The position numbers and the translations under genes were made by a program. A stretch of 64,000 nt of DNA from NCBI GenBank assembly GCA_014529385.2, contig CM043950.1:66358935-66422934 (forward strand). The letters run 5' to 3'. The notes under the pieces are model-generated. The model made no database searches. It was not told where the DNA came from and saw only the letters and a program-made list of their open reading frames with translations. Positions 12,395 through 24,429 of the stretch are shown here, piece by piece. How positions within the stretch are numbered: the first letter of the stretch is position 1; every line of letters begins with the position of its first letter. The stretch is from Adiantum capillus-veneris (lineage: Eukaryota; Streptophyta; Polypodiopsida; Polypodiales; Pteridaceae).

Positions 12395-12596
12395 CTATTA
12401 TAGTCGCCGATATACGCGTCGCTATACCCGTCTATATATGCGTCGATATACACGTCGCTATAGGCATCGCTAATAAAGCCTTTCCATGCGTATAACGACG
12501 CTCTTTGCGACAGATTCACAGGGACGCATATATCGAGGCATATAGCAACGATAAGCGTCGCTTTATACGTCGATAACCCCCTTTTTTGTTGTAGTG
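12395..12596 (+). repeat. CACTA right subterminal motif cluster and terminal inverted repeat
   Basis: Multiple copies of the CGTCGATATACGCG-type motif (GCCGATATACGCGTCG, CGTCGATATACACGTCG and inverted forms) lead into CGTCGATAACCCCC and the terminal TTGTTGTAGTG. Same motif family and same distance from the end as at the left terminus, which supports these two ends belonging to one element. Confidence 0.85.
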
Positions 12597-12599
12597 ATA

Positions 12600-14338
12600 C
12601 AACCCTAGAAGAGTGTGTGTCAAATGCTATTGACTTAGAAGACAATTGTGATATTTTCAATGAAGAAGATGTTTCTAAGGATAACCAAATTGAGAAAACA
12701 ACATCCACCAAACCAGCACAAGTGGGAACGATTGCTGCAGCACCGCTTTCAGTCATAGAAGACATGCTCAAAAGAATGAATGACATGATAAATAACATGC
12801 AAAAAGCACATATGAGGGGACCAGGGCAAGGGATACCTCAACAGGGACAACCCTAGACCGCAGAAATGGTGTGCAATCGAGGGAAAATGGACCCACCATG
12901 AGACCAATGAGTGCTATTACCGACCAAAATATGATGGGAATGTTCAGTACGTACCTATGAGGCCACAAGGACAACCCATGTACAGATATCAACATAATAT
13001 GGCTCTAGCTCAAAGGCCACCGATGGGTATGGAGAGACCTCAACCCGTGTTGGGTCAACAACCTCCATATCTGGGACATAATGCAGTGCCTGTAAAGTAT
13101 ATGCATCTAGAGGGAGTCATAGATGAACAAGCAATAGTGCATGTTACACCCTATGCTGAGCCTTGTCCATCTATAGTAATGGTAGACGGACATTGGTATA
13201 ATTCACATCCACCACCAATGAAAGAACCCGTGACTTATACTCCACCAAAGCTTGCACCAATGTATTATGTAGCTAATCAAGGTGTTATGCCTCCTATGGT
13301 AAGACCCATGATTAAGCCGAGAGAAAAATTTCATAACTGTGGTGCAGATGATCATTGGAAAAATGAATGCCCAGAGCCTGACAAAAACCTCAAGCTAGTT
13401 GAAGCTTATTGCATACAATGTTGCAAAAAGGGAGGACACTTCCCACAGGATTGACCAAAAAATCCTTTAAACAAGGATAAGTAGTGAACGTAGTCCAAGA
13501 GATACCTAGTAGCTCATCTGAGAGTGAACCGATTGTTCCAATCAAGATAATCACCAGGCTAAGAAAAAGAAACATAACTTCTTTGATGATTCAGAGAATA
13601 CAAAAAATTCCTCTCAAGCAGGACTTAAAGCAGGCCAAAACATGAAAAACAAATGGAAAAACTATCCTTCTCCAGACATGGAAGCAGCTAAGCTTGAAGC
13701 TTATTAAAATTTGGTAAGAATCATGCAAGAGATGCTGAAAAAACAAAAACCCAACCTCAAAAGTATGGCAAAACCTGAAGAGCTCGTGGTAAGAACCAAT
13801 AAAGAAAAATCCAAAGTGGTGGTCGAGCCCCATCTTGAAACAAAAGAGCTAGATAGAGTGCCGGATAGAGAGGATGCCTTAGATGGAATTCCATTCGTAG
13901 ACAAAGACTGGCCAAGACACTTATGGGAAAAAGTTAGAGAGATTAACGATGGGAGCCTCTCTGAAGTCAGCTCCTATAGAGGAAGTTTGGTTAGACAACC
14001 TACCTCCTGATATGGACATGGATGTACAATCCTTGTATGGGGATTGCAGATCTAAAGCTTCAGGAATGTCTCCACCATTGACCTTGAAAACATCACCCTC
14101 TTACTTGGGAGATAACGAAGATGAATCCATAGTGTGTAAAACCACTCAAGTAAAGAGAGCAGAACAGACCCTAGAAGTAGACAACATCCATTCAATCATG
14201 TTTACACCCATCCAATGCACTCTTACTTTAGGAGAATTGTTAAAAATTAGACCATATTTATGGAATGATCTACAAAAAACTCTAGAGAAGGTGGGAATAA
14301 CAGGGCTAATCGCAAATTTTTTGGGAAAATTGAAACAT
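12600..14338 (+). pseudogene. gypsy A gag, C-terminal part, with zinc knuckles, up to the gypsy B insertion
   Basis: Resumes gag directly after the CACTA target duplication (segment with LEECVSNAIDLEDNCDIF). A Met/Pro/Gln-rich stretch follows (12957-13300). Then come two nucleocapsid-type knuckles: one degenerate, with NCGADDHWKNECPE and its first Cys replaced, and one reading YCIQCCKKGGHFPQD before a stop at 13452. The tail (13711-14010 and 13949-14338) is charged linker leading to the protease. Several frameshifts and stops are present. The frame breaks at 14338 where gypsy B inserted and continues at 30124. Confidence 0.72.
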
Positions 14339-16162
14339 TGAGTAGCGTTAAATGGTAACCTTGCATTTGCACTACATTTCTACTCAAAGGTATATATTTT
14401 TTATCAAAGTTTTGACCTAGTGTTCATTCTCTCTTTGCGTAATAACTTTTTTCCATACAAACACCTTACCCTTCTCAAATCTTTATGCATTTACACCATA
14501 TTTCTCTCTTCATGCTAAATGTAAATAGTAAACTTAATTCTACTCTCCTAGTTTTTTTACTACACATTCTTTTAACTAATTACCTTTACTAATTTAAATA
14601 GCTATCTACATCCCATAATTTGTAAATAAATAATTTATGGGCACTTATCTTACCCATCTTCTCTCAAGGGTAGGGTTAACCTTGTAGGCCTTCCCTTCCC
14701 CACCACTATGTGACCCAAGTCTTGGATCATTTACTTGTGTTGGTCAACAAATCTTAAATATAATGTATATCCCCAAAAAATCAAACTTTATTGGAGCCTA
14801 CCTCATTTGTTTAAGGTGGATTCCCTTTTGAAAAAGCATGCTACACCTTGGATGCATGCTAAAGGGCCCCCTACAAGGAGACTTGGTTCAAAAGGTGTTT
14901 TTGGATGCATCTTGAACGCTTTAGCTCGTGGGTATACTTGAGGAACACTCCAAAATCAGCTTAAACACTTTGAGAAGGTCAACTTTGCCTTTTACAGCAC
15001 CCAATTCTGAGTTACAGGCTGAAAGTTATGGTGAAAACAAGGTGCTACGGACACTGTTACTGCAGGTCAAAGTTACAATCAGGTAAACCACAAAGGTGAA
15101 AAGTTTTCTTGATTTCTCCAACATTCTAAAATACCAATGGGGAGTTAAAAACCACTTGCATGTGGAGGGGTCGGCTCAAGATGCTTCCAGAGACACAACA
15201 AACAGGATGGGGACACTCTGCAGGAGCCACTGGAGGGACATCATGGTGGGGCCCACATACATTATCAACCCTTATGGAGCCTCCACGACCTAAAAGGATA
15301 TTTTTAATGAAAAAATAAGTCCCTTATTTGCATAATTGAAGGAATGGTCAAAAGGGAACCTAACTATGGTTAATTACCTACCCTAGTCAAGTTTAACCTA
15401 ACCCAAGGTCTTGTACAGCTATAAAAAGGCCCTTTGGCAAGCACAAAAATACACACACCTACTCCATTGCTGCAAATAAGCTCCTCTAAGGTTAGGGAAT
15501 CCCTAATCTCTCTCTCCTCTTGTCTCCCTATCCATTTCCTAAGCTCGCTATCATAAGCGGCACCATAGAGAGAGCATCAATATGCTATTGCTACCATTCT
15601 CTTGCAAACATTTCTCTTATCATACTCATCCCTAAATAAGGATTGTAGATTCTATATGAGAGCAAGGATATCAAGTTCAATGATCTATCTCATGGTTTGA
15701 TCAACAAATTGTTGCAATTGGGGTGTTGTCGTCACACTTTTGCTCTAAACGCATGTAAAATTGGTAAGCCTATCTTGGCAACTTCTCATATTTTGTGCTC
15801 ATTGGGTTGCTTGTTTGTTGAGAAAGTTTTTTGTGCACCATGGTGTCTATTTGCTTGGCTTCTCTCCTTATGTTGTGTGTAAGTAAGTCTTGGGGCTGCA
15901 TAGATGGAGAAGAGCTCTCTATGCATGCCGCCTTATGTGTGTAAGTAGTCTCTTCTTTTGGGAAAGGAAAGGAGTTGTCAAGTATTTGTGCATTATGGTG
16001 TTCTGAGTTTTGAGGTTTTGTGCTTGCTTTTCTTAGAAGTATATGAGCACTAATATGGTGAAGGTCAATCTTTGCATGTGAGTTTGTGCAGTGTTCAAAG
16101 GGATTGCTTAAGGAGTGTGTGTTGAATGGTTGAAGGGCATTTTGTGTTGAAGCACATAAGGA

Positions 16163-16197
<35 letters not shown>

Positions 16198-16336
16198 GCA
16201 TATGGTTTGTTTTGGTTTCCTTCTTTCTCCATAAAAGAGGGTGGTGCCCCTAAGAAATATGCGTGTGTAGGGTCTCACGGAGTGGTTGTCTGGTGGGAGC
16301 TTTGAGTTGAGCCCCATCTCAAAAAATCTGCTCTCA
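14339..16336 (+). repeat. 5' LTR of gypsy B
   Basis: Starts TGAGTAGCGTTAAATGG and ends AAATCTGCTCTCA. Contains a TATA box near 15419 and a (GT)n tract at about 16166-16196 that is shorter than in the 3' copy. The rest of the LTR shows no credible ORF. Confidence 0.95.
15419..15429 (+). promoter_or_regulatory. TATA box in gypsy B 5' LTR
   Basis: CTATAAAAAGG lies about 1.08 kb into the LTR. The run CCCTTTGGCAAGCAC follows and would place the U3/R border about 30 bp downstream. The same string occurs at the equivalent place in the 3' LTR (near 29178). Confidence 0.65.
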
Positions 16337-16342
16337 TAAAAG

Positions 16343-16360
16343 TGGTGCCCCCACTGAGGA
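16343..16360 (+). other. Candidate primer binding site of gypsy B
   Basis: TGGTGCCCCCACTGAGGA begins six bases after the LTR end, where a tRNA primer site should lie, and starts with the required TGG. I cannot assign it to a tRNA with confidence. Confidence 0.45.
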
Positions 16361-16388
16361 ACTTTCCTAATTTCCTTCTATTCTCCTC

Positions 16389-16622
16389 ATGAACAATAGA
16401 GTTGCACCATATGCTTTTCATTTTTCACAACGCATCAGAATTAACCTTTGTGTAGATCGCAAATTTTTTTACCAACAACTCATTGTTTTTATGTTTGGAG
16501 CAGAAAGACTTGGTGAAATCTTGGCATCTCCAAATCCCATCATTCTTCCATTCATTAATTATGATGATTCATTTGATGTCCATGTTTTATTTTGTTTTGA
16601 GGCAGGGACAAGAGGCGCTTAG
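16389..16622 (+). CDS. Leader ORF 1 of gypsy B, related to leader ORF 2
   Basis: A 77-codon ORF with its own ATG, between the primer site and gag. Function unknown. Its segment FGAERLGEILASPNPIILPF followed by INYDDSFDVHVLF closely parallels ORF 2 downstream (FGPTRLNEINTSINPFILPM, then INYELTLDVYIF), which implies an internal duplication that stayed readable. No membrane segment or known motif. The end runs into a pyrimidine-rich AG that resembles a splice acceptor (TTTTGAGGCAG near 16606), so it could instead be an exon. Confidence 0.5.
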   Translation: MNNRVAPYAFHFSQRIRINLCVDRKFFYQQLIVFMFGAERLGEILASPNPIILPFINYDDSFDVHVLFCFEAGTRGA

Positions 16623-16683
16623 ATAGCGATCCACTCAAAGGAAACTTTCTTCAAGAGAAAGAAAAAGGAGAACACATTGTCAC

Positions 16684-16896
16684 ATGAACCGACCTGGAGC
16701 TGCTTCTCCTTTTACACCCATAGCTCGTCAATCTGTGCACATCATAATTGCTACAAAATTTAGATTTCAAGCAACCATTAGGAGAATCTTTGGACCCACT
16801 CGCCTTAATGAAATTAATACCTCAATCAACCCTTTTATTTTGCCTATGATAAATTATGAACTAACACTTGATGTATATATTTTCAGTTTGATGTGA
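16684..16896 (+). CDS. Leader ORF 2 of gypsy B, related to leader ORF 1
   Basis: A 70-codon ORF from ATG at 16684 (MNRPGAASPFTPIARQ...) in a different frame from ORF 1. It shares about half its residues with ORF 1 over the last 30 or so positions. It stops at 16894-16896, about 50 bases before the gag ATG. An acceptor-like TATTTTCAG sits at about 16878-16886, matching the position seen in ORF 1. Either small leader peptides or duplicated exons; function unknown. Confidence 0.5.
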   Translation: MNRPGAASPFTPIARQSVHIIIATKFRFQATIRRIFGPTRLNEINTSINPFILPMINYELTLDVYIFSLM

Positions 16897-16949
16897 TCAC
16901 TCATCGTAGTCAAAACTTTGTGGTACACAAACCTCCTTGTATTGTAAAA

Positions 16950-19589
16950 ATGTCAAGCACTTTTCCTACCTTTCATTCTAAAAATGGTGAGGATGCACAA
17001 GAATTTTTGGATAATTTGGAGATGGCACACCTCATCTCTGGGAGAGATCAAGAAGAGGTAAAGCTACGTGCTTTTCCACTCGTTCTCAAAGGGGAGGCTA
17101 AGGCATGGTACGAGGCCTTGCAACCTCAAAACAAAACCAATTGGGAGAGGCTATGTGCAATTTTTCTTGCCAAATTTGGGCAAGGAGATACTCCAGAGGG
17201 TCTTTGGAAGTGTCTACTTCAACATAAACAGGTATTCCTTGAAGACTACCCATCTTATGAGGCCGTTTTCCTTAACCTATGGGATAGATGGGAGGCTACC
17301 TTACAAAACCAAGGTGGTGCACCAAACTTTCTAAAGAAAGATAGGTTCATGGCTGGCTTGTATCCAATTTTGAAGACCAAGGTAGAGTTAAAATTCCCAT
17401 CAACATTTGAGGAAGCACGTGAGGTGGCCATGGTCAAATTCAAGAAGTTAAATTTTCAAGCACATAGAACAAGGGACCTAAATGAAGTCATTGAGAGGGA
17501 TTCTTCACCAAGCATGGGAGCACAAGTTAGGGGCTCTCTTGCCCATACTTCACAAATGGGGGAAGGATCACAACAAGAGATCTTGCAAAGATTAACTCAA
17601 CAACTAGAGAGTCTCACCTTGAATCTAGTGCAGGGCCTACCCCAACAACGACAACCAAGAGAAGGGAATCGCAATCAACGACGTCAAGCACAAGAGTTGA
17701 GATGCTGGAATTGCAACGAAGTTGGTCATGGCATGTATAATTTCCCTCACCCTCGAAGGCTTCCAGGGGACATATACCCTCCTAGACCCCCTCCGCTCAT
17801 GGTGCAGCAAGAGCATGCTCAAGCCCCGCAAATTCTTCGTCGACCACCACCACCTCCAGTGGCAAACATCCCTCCTGTCCCACCAGTGGAGGAAGAGAGG
17901 GGAGTAAATGTCATAAATCTGGAAGAGGAGATAGAGGTGAGCCCTATACATTTTGATGTTATGCCAGCAGAAAAGCGCACAAGAGCACACAACAAGGATG
18001 AAGACACAAGGAATGAAGAGTCAGAACCTGCAAGGAAGGAGAGGAAGAAAAAGTCAAAGAAGGAGGAAGGAGGCAAGAAGCAGAGGTCAAGGCGAAGGGA
18101 GATCGGCATCAACGATTTTCCATTAGGAAAGAATATGGAACCCTACAACATCTTAGAAGATTTGCAAACTCAAAAGCCCAATATTTCTTGGCCTCAACTC
18201 CTACATCTATCACCCAAGGTGAGAAAGCATTGGTCCCAACTTGTAAGCACAAGACTCCCAAGAAAGAAAGAAAAGGTGACAGTAAAGGCATTGACTTCAA
18301 AGCCACAACAAGATGTGGAACCTATTGTAGATGCTTATGTAAGGGGTAGGAAGGTATCCAATGTGTATGTTGATGGTGGAGCACAAATGTGTGTGATCAC
18401 GGAAAGTGCCATGAATAGACTAGGGCTTGAAATCACTAAATCCTCTAATTGTCAAGCTAGGCTGGCCAACAATGCAAGTGTGAAGTGCCTAGGGATCATC
18501 GAGAATGTAAAAGTTTCTGTATGCAATATAGATGCACGTGTGGACATGTATGTTATGCCGGCCAAGGGGGAGGGCTATCCCATCATCCTAGGGAGGCCTT
18601 GGCTCATCGCTGTAAATGCAGATCAAAAATGGGGACGAGGACAATTGATTCTCAAAAAGGGGCAACATGTAGTATACGATTGGCATGAAGGAAACCAGCT
18701 CGACATCAACTATGAGACCACGGCTGATGAAGAAAGTGAAGAGAGTTTTGGCTCAAGCGACGAGGAAAGTTCAACCACTACATCCAATAGCGAAGAAGAA
18801 TCATCTTTGGAGGTAATGGGAATCATCTTCAACACATCAAAAACTCCATCAATAGAGGTTGACCCAACAAAGGAGCAAACAAAGGATGACAAAGGTGACC
18901 ACAAGCACTTTGAAGACTTTGAGAGAATGCTTGCAAAAGATCTTACCCCTGAAGAGAAGCGGTCCTACATCGATATGCTCAAGAGGTATCCCAATTTGTT
19001 TATCACTGATTACTCACAAATTAGAGGTGTGGATGTTATAGAGCATGGCATAGAATTAAAACCAGGTACTAAACCTGTGGCCCAAAAGCTAAGGCGCCTA
19101 GGAAAAATACAACAAGAGGCACTTTTGACAGAGGTTAGTCGACTCCTCAAAGCTGGTTTCATTTACCCTGTGTCTAACTCTGAGTGGGTGTCCCCAATTG
19201 TAGTAACCCCTAAAAAGAACGGAAAATGGAGGGTCTGTGTTGACTACAAACCGCTCAATGCTGCAACAAAGAGGGATCATTTTCCTCTTCCTTTCCAAGA
19301 TGAAATCTTAAACGAAGTAGCCGGCTATAAATGTTACACAATGTGTGATGGGTATTCAGGGTATTTTCAAATCAGAATAGCAGAAGAAGATCAATTAAAA
19401 ACCACTTTCATCACACCTTGGGGTTGCTTTGCCTATAGAGTGATGCCATTTGGGCTCACAAATACTCCTAGTACCTTTATAAGGTTTACAACTCTTGTCT
19501 TTTAGCCCTTCTTTGGAAAGTCCATTAGGGTTTTTATGGATGACTTCTGTATCTATAGTAGCCAAAGACTTCATTGCCAAAAAGTTGAG
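16950..19589 (+). pseudogene. gypsy B gag-protease-RT, first part (to the Copia 1 insertion)
   Basis: ATG at 16950 (MSSTFPTFHSKNGED) starts the capsid-type gag, with FPLVLKGEAKAWYEAL and an IFLAKFG motif. A knuckle CWNCNEVGHGMYNF has lost its last Cys. A Lys/Glu/Arg-rich linker precedes the protease at 18350-18680, whose active site reads VDGGAQ (D about residue 475) with ILGRPW. RT motifs PIVVTPKKNGKWRVCVDYK, FGLTN and FMDD (19533-19544) are present. A TAG at 19503 interrupts the RT between FGLTN and FMDD. The frame then runs to 19589, where Copia 1 sits directly after a GAG codon. Confidence 0.9.
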
Positions 19590-20372
19590 TGTTAAGTATG
19601 GAGCCTGATTTACCCTTGTAATTTTCGGTGGTAAAAGCGCACATTTGTAAGGCCCCCATTATGAGGAGAAGCCATCGTGCGTGAAGGAAAATCACTCACC
19701 AGAAACCAAATTTTTCATGGACAAGAATTAGGGGCAACTTTAAAGGCCTCGGGGGCGGAGGCCCCTGAGACTTTTTTTTCCCGGAATATTATGGCCGGAC
19801 GGCGGCCGGAAAGTGGTCGAAAAACAAACGGTCGGTTGGCCGGTGGCCGGTAGTCAATGGCCGATGGCCGGTGGTCGGAAGTCAATGGCCGGTGGCCGGT
19901 GGTCGAAAGTCAATGGCCGGTGGCCGAATTCAAAAGCGGACTTGTCTTCTCAAGGGCAGCCACACATGGGCGGATTGGAGGGTCCGATTTGGACTTATTC
20001 GCACAAGGGCGGCTACACATGGCTGTCTCTCATAAGAGAGGGCAGCCCTTTTGGCCTATAAAAGGAGGCCATTTCTACACACATTTCATAGTGTGAAGTT
20101 GATGCAACAAGGTGAGTGTGAGGTGGTGAGAGTGAAGCAAAGCGGGAGCTCCATTAAGGGTATAATCCCTTTGTAAACTACTTCTTGTTTTGAAGTACTA
20201 AAGCCATTGAGTGGCTGCTTTCCCGTGGACGTAGCCCACATTGGGTGAACCACGTATATCGTGTGTACTCTCTCTCTCTCTCTCTACTCTATAATCTCGT
20301 GTATATAAATCTGTCTCTCTCCATTAAGTAATCTACTCAATTATCTATTTAGCTACGTCTTATTTCCTAACA
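19590..20372 (+). repeat. 5' LTR of Copia 1
   Basis: 783 bp. Contains a GC-rich internal repeat of GGCCGGTGGCCGGTGGTCG type (about 19800-19930) and a TATA box CCTATAAAAGG near 20056. Several internal indels distinguish it from the longer 3' copy. Confidence 0.95.
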
Positions 20373-20374
20373 AC

Positions 20375-20386
20375 TGGTATCAGAGC
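20375..20386 (+). other. Copia 1 primer binding site (tRNA-iMet)
   Basis: TGGTATCAGAGC, two bases after the LTR end. This is the standard complement of the initiator Met-tRNA 3' end in plant Ty1/copia elements. Confidence 0.93.
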
Positions 20387-20445
20387 AAGGTTTGCTCGTA
20401 GCTAAATTATCTCAAGGAAAGGATTCCTTGAATTGAGTGGGAGTT

Positions 20446-23400
20446 ATGGCGGAGGAAGGGAAGCTCAAGATTGAGAAGTTCAACAGCAAAAACTACCAAC
20501 ATTGGAAGATGCAGATTGAAGACTATCTCTACCAGAAGGACCTCTATTTGCCACTAGGCGGTCTTGCGAAGAAGCCCGCAACAATGGCAGATGAAGCATG
20601 GATTGTCCTTGATCGAAAGGCACTGGGAACAATCCGGTTAAGCTTGGCGTCAACGGTGGCCTTCAATGTTTCGGAGATGAAGACAACGGAGGACTTGATG
20701 AAGTCACTTGACGACTTCTACGAGAAACCATCGGCATCCAATAAGGTATTTCTTATGAAGCGCTTGTTCAATCTAAAGATGGCAGAGAATGGTTCAGTTG
20801 CAGAACACCTAAATGACTTTAACACAAACATAAGTCAACTTCGATCAGTGAAAATCAATTTCGATGACGAAGTGCGAGCTCTCCTTATACTATCATCTCT
20901 ACCGGATAGTTGGGACAGCCTTGTGATGGCTCTAAGTAATTCTATCTCTGGCACAAATACTCTTAAGTTTGATGATGTTGTGGGTGTTATCCTAAGCGAG
21001 GAAATGCGAAGGAGAAGCACAGGAGAATCATCAAGTGCTGCACTATCAGTGAAAACAAGAGGAAGGCCTAAGGAGAGGTTCAAAAACCAAAAGGGTCGTG
21101 ATCGCTCAAGACGGAGCAAATCACAAACAAAGTCAGTTCTTAAATGTTGGAACTGCGGCAAATCACGAACAAAGTCAGTTCTTGAATGTTGGAACTGCGG
21201 CAAGAAGGGCCACGTCAAGAAGGATTGCTGGTCCAAGAAGAAGAAGGAGACAGAGTCTCAAGACAACAAGCCAACATCGGAGGCCAATGTGGCAGGTAAA
21301 GTAGAGCAAGATGCTCTAATTCTCTCATTAGACAATGTGTCTAATTCCTGGATAGTAGATTCCGGGGCTTCATTCCATGCGACACCACACAAGCAACATT
21401 TCCAAGACTACACCAAAGGTAATTTTGGGTATGTATACTTGGGAGATGATGAAGCTTGTGAGATTTTCGGCAAAGGTACAGTTTCTGTCAAAACTACTAA
21501 CGGAAATGAATGGAAGCTTAAAGATGTTAGACATGTTCCTTCTCTTCGCAAAAATTTGATCTCTACAGGACAATTGGACGATGAAGGTCACAACATTGCA
21601 TTCGGAAACAAACGGTGGAAGATCTCAAAGGGATCTTTGGTGGTTGCCAAGGGTGAAAAAGTCGGTACACTTTACTTGTGTACTGTTAGCACGCAACCTT
21701 CAGCTTGTGCAGCAACTACAGAAGTTGACAGTGCGGTGTAGCACTACCAACTTGGGCATATGAGTGCCAAAGGAATGCAAATCCTTCAAACAAAGAAGCT
21801 TCTACCAGGTTTGAAAGAAGTGGACTTAGAGTTCTGTGAAGATTGTGTTTATGGTAAACAAAAGAGGGTAAAATTTCAAAAATCAGGAAATGAAAGAAAA
21901 AATAAAAAACTTGAGTTGGTTCATTCTGATGTTTGGGGTCCTGCAAGTACACCATCACTTGGTGGCTCATTGTACTATGTAACATTCATAGACGATGCGA
22001 CTAGAAAAACATGGGTTTATGTCATGAAGAATAAATCCGATGTATTTTCCATATTTCAAAGGTGGAAAGCCTTTGTGGAGAATGAAACAGATACCAAGGT
22101 TAAATGCCTCAGATCCGACAATGGAGGCGAATATTGCAACCAAGCTTTTGAAAGCTTTTGTGCTAGCAATGGCATTCGGAGGCAAAGGACAATCCCAAGT
22201 ACACCTCAAAAAAATGGGATTTCGGAAAGGATGAACAGGACAATCATGGAACGAGCACGAAGCATGCGGCTACATGCAGGCCTACCGCTTGAGCTTTGGG
22301 CGGAAGCTGTAAGTACGTCTGTGTACTTAATCAATCGGTCACCCTCAACAGCATTGGATGGGGGAGTTCCACAAGAGGCATGGATAGGTAAACCGGTAAA
22401 TTATGCATTTCTCAAAGTGTTTGGGTGTGAGGCTTTCATGCACATAGATAGAAGCCTAAGATCAAAGTTAGATGCAAAGTCCAAAAAGTGTTTCTTCATT
22501 GGCTATGGAGAAGGAGACTTTGGGTATCGCCTATGGAATCCTGAAGATGGTAAAATCTTAAGGAGTAGGGATGTAATTTTTAACGAACAAAATATGTACA
22601 AAGATTACTTGGAAAGAAAACAAACAAAAGAAACAGGTGATGAGTACATGGAGATTGAGGACGGTGAAGACTCAAGGACTGCAAATGGTGACAATGTGCA
22701 ACAACGTCAACCAAATGAAGAGCTTCAACCTATTCCCCGAAGATCTACAAGAGCAAGTAGACCTCCAGAAAGGTTTGTTCCTTCCTTCAACCATCTCTTG
22801 ATCTCGAATTCTGGAGAGCCGGAATCATATGAAGAAGCTATGCAACATGAATCCAAAGAAGAATGGACGAAGAGCATGCAAGTGGAGATGGACTCACTAC
22901 ATCGCAACCAAACATGGGAGTTGGTTAAGTTGCCTAAAGGTAAGCGGGCACTTCAAAACAAATGGGTGTACAAGCTAAAGGAAGAAGAAGGTGGGAAGAA
23001 AAGGTACAAGTCTAGGCTTGTGGTAAAAGGTTTTTCTCAAAAGAAAGGTATTGACTTCAATGAAATATTTTCTCCTGTTGTAAAAATGAACTCAATTAGG
23101 CTTGTCTTAAGCCTTGTGGCTGCTCATGATCTAAATCTCGAGCAAATGGATGTAAATACAGCATTCCCACACGGTGACTTAGAGGAGGAAATCTACATGC
23201 TTCAACCAAAGGGATATGAAGTAAAAGGTAAGGAGAAAATGGTTTGCAGATTAAAGAAGAGCTTGTATGGTTTAAAGCAAGCATCAAGACAATGGTACTT
23301 GAAGTTTGATCGATCGATGTTGGATCATGGATTCACAAGATGCAACTCGGATCACTGCGTCTACACGGAGAATTTGGGAGATGGGAAATTCATCATCCTA

Positions 23401-24369
23401 ATGTTGTATGTTGATGACATGTTGATTGCAAGTGCTAACATGCAGGACATCAAAGACCTAAAAGAGGAGCTGTCCAAATCTTTTTCAATGAAAGATTTAG
23501 GTGCTGCAAAGAGGATACTTGGTATGAAAATATCAAGGGACAGGACGAAGAAGACAATAAAGCTATCTCAAGAAGATTACATCAAGAAGGTACTAGAAAG
23601 GTTTGCAATGCAAAATGCAAAACCAGTTTCTACACCTTTGGCTGGTCATTTTAAACTAACGAAGGATATGTGTCCAAAGACACAAGAGGAGATAGCCTAT
23701 ATGTCTAAAGTTCCATATGCTGCAGCGGTAGGTTCTCTAATGTATGCTATGGTCTGGACAAGGCCAGACATTGCACATGCAGTGGGAGTTGTGAGTAGGT
23801 TCATGGACAACCCAGGTAAAGAGCATTGGCAAGCTGTGAAGTGGATACTTAGGTATCTAAAAGGGACAACAACAAATGCTTTGTATTTTGGAGGAACTGA
23901 TATTTTTCTAGAAGGGTATGCTGATGCAGATATGGCAGGTGACAAAGATACTCGAAGGAGCACTACTGGCTATGTGTTCACGGTTGGAGGCACAGCAGTA
24001 AGCTGGGCTTCAAAGCTGCAGAAAGTGGTTTCACTTTCTACCACGGAAGCAGAGTATGTAGCAATGACAGAGGCAAGCAAAGAAATTCTGTGGCTTCACA
24101 GATTCTTAGAAGAGCTTGGATTCAAACAAGACAATTGTGTCTTATACAGTGATAGCCAAAGCGCTATCCATCTTGCGAAGAACTCAGTCTTTCATTCAAG
24201 GACAAAGCACATTGAGGTGAGATATCACTTCATACGCACTCTTTTGGAAGAGGGACAACTAAAGCTAGGAAAGGTGCATACAAGTGAAAATCCTTCAGAC
24301 ATGTTTACAAAGGTGGTCAACAAGGAGAAGTTGAGCTTTTGCTCATCTTCAATCGGCATTCAAGGATAA
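20446..24369 (+). pseudogene. Copia 1 gag-pol polyprotein, one internal stop
   Basis: Starts at ATG 20446 (MAEEGKLKIEKFNSKNY). Domains in order: copia gag (UBN2 type); CCHC knuckle CWNCGKKGHVKKDC, preceded by a duplicated half; protease DSGA (Asp about residue 305); GAG-pre-integrase; integrase with HSDVWGP, LRSDNGGEY and NGISERMNR; RT with YVDD (about residues 988-991); RNase H with STTEAEY and SDSQSA. A single TAG at 21739-21741 sits immediately before HYQLGHMS, where related proteins have Trp. The rest of the frame is open to 24369. Length and order match intact plant copia polyproteins. Confidence 0.95.
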
Positions 24370-24429
24370 GAAGCCAGAATGGAAAGCAGTCACAGGTTTG
24401 GTTTGGAGATCAGTCTCCAAGTGGGAGAT

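Larger units (their letters stand above)
3552..12596 (+). mobile_element. CACTA (En/Spm-type) DNA transposon inserted in gypsy A gag
   Basis: The left end is CACTACAACATAACCC and the right end, read on the - strand, is CACTACAACAAAAAAGGG. The flanks are a 3-bp ATA duplication (3549-3551 and 12597-12599), the size made by CACTA transposases. Removing the element joins gag codons on both sides. Inside are subterminal motif clusters at both ends, a microsatellite block, a ~172-bp satellite array, a TNP2-type transposase and a second possible TNPA-like gene, all on the + strand. The transposase has stop codons, so the element looks non-autonomous now. Confidence 0.95.
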
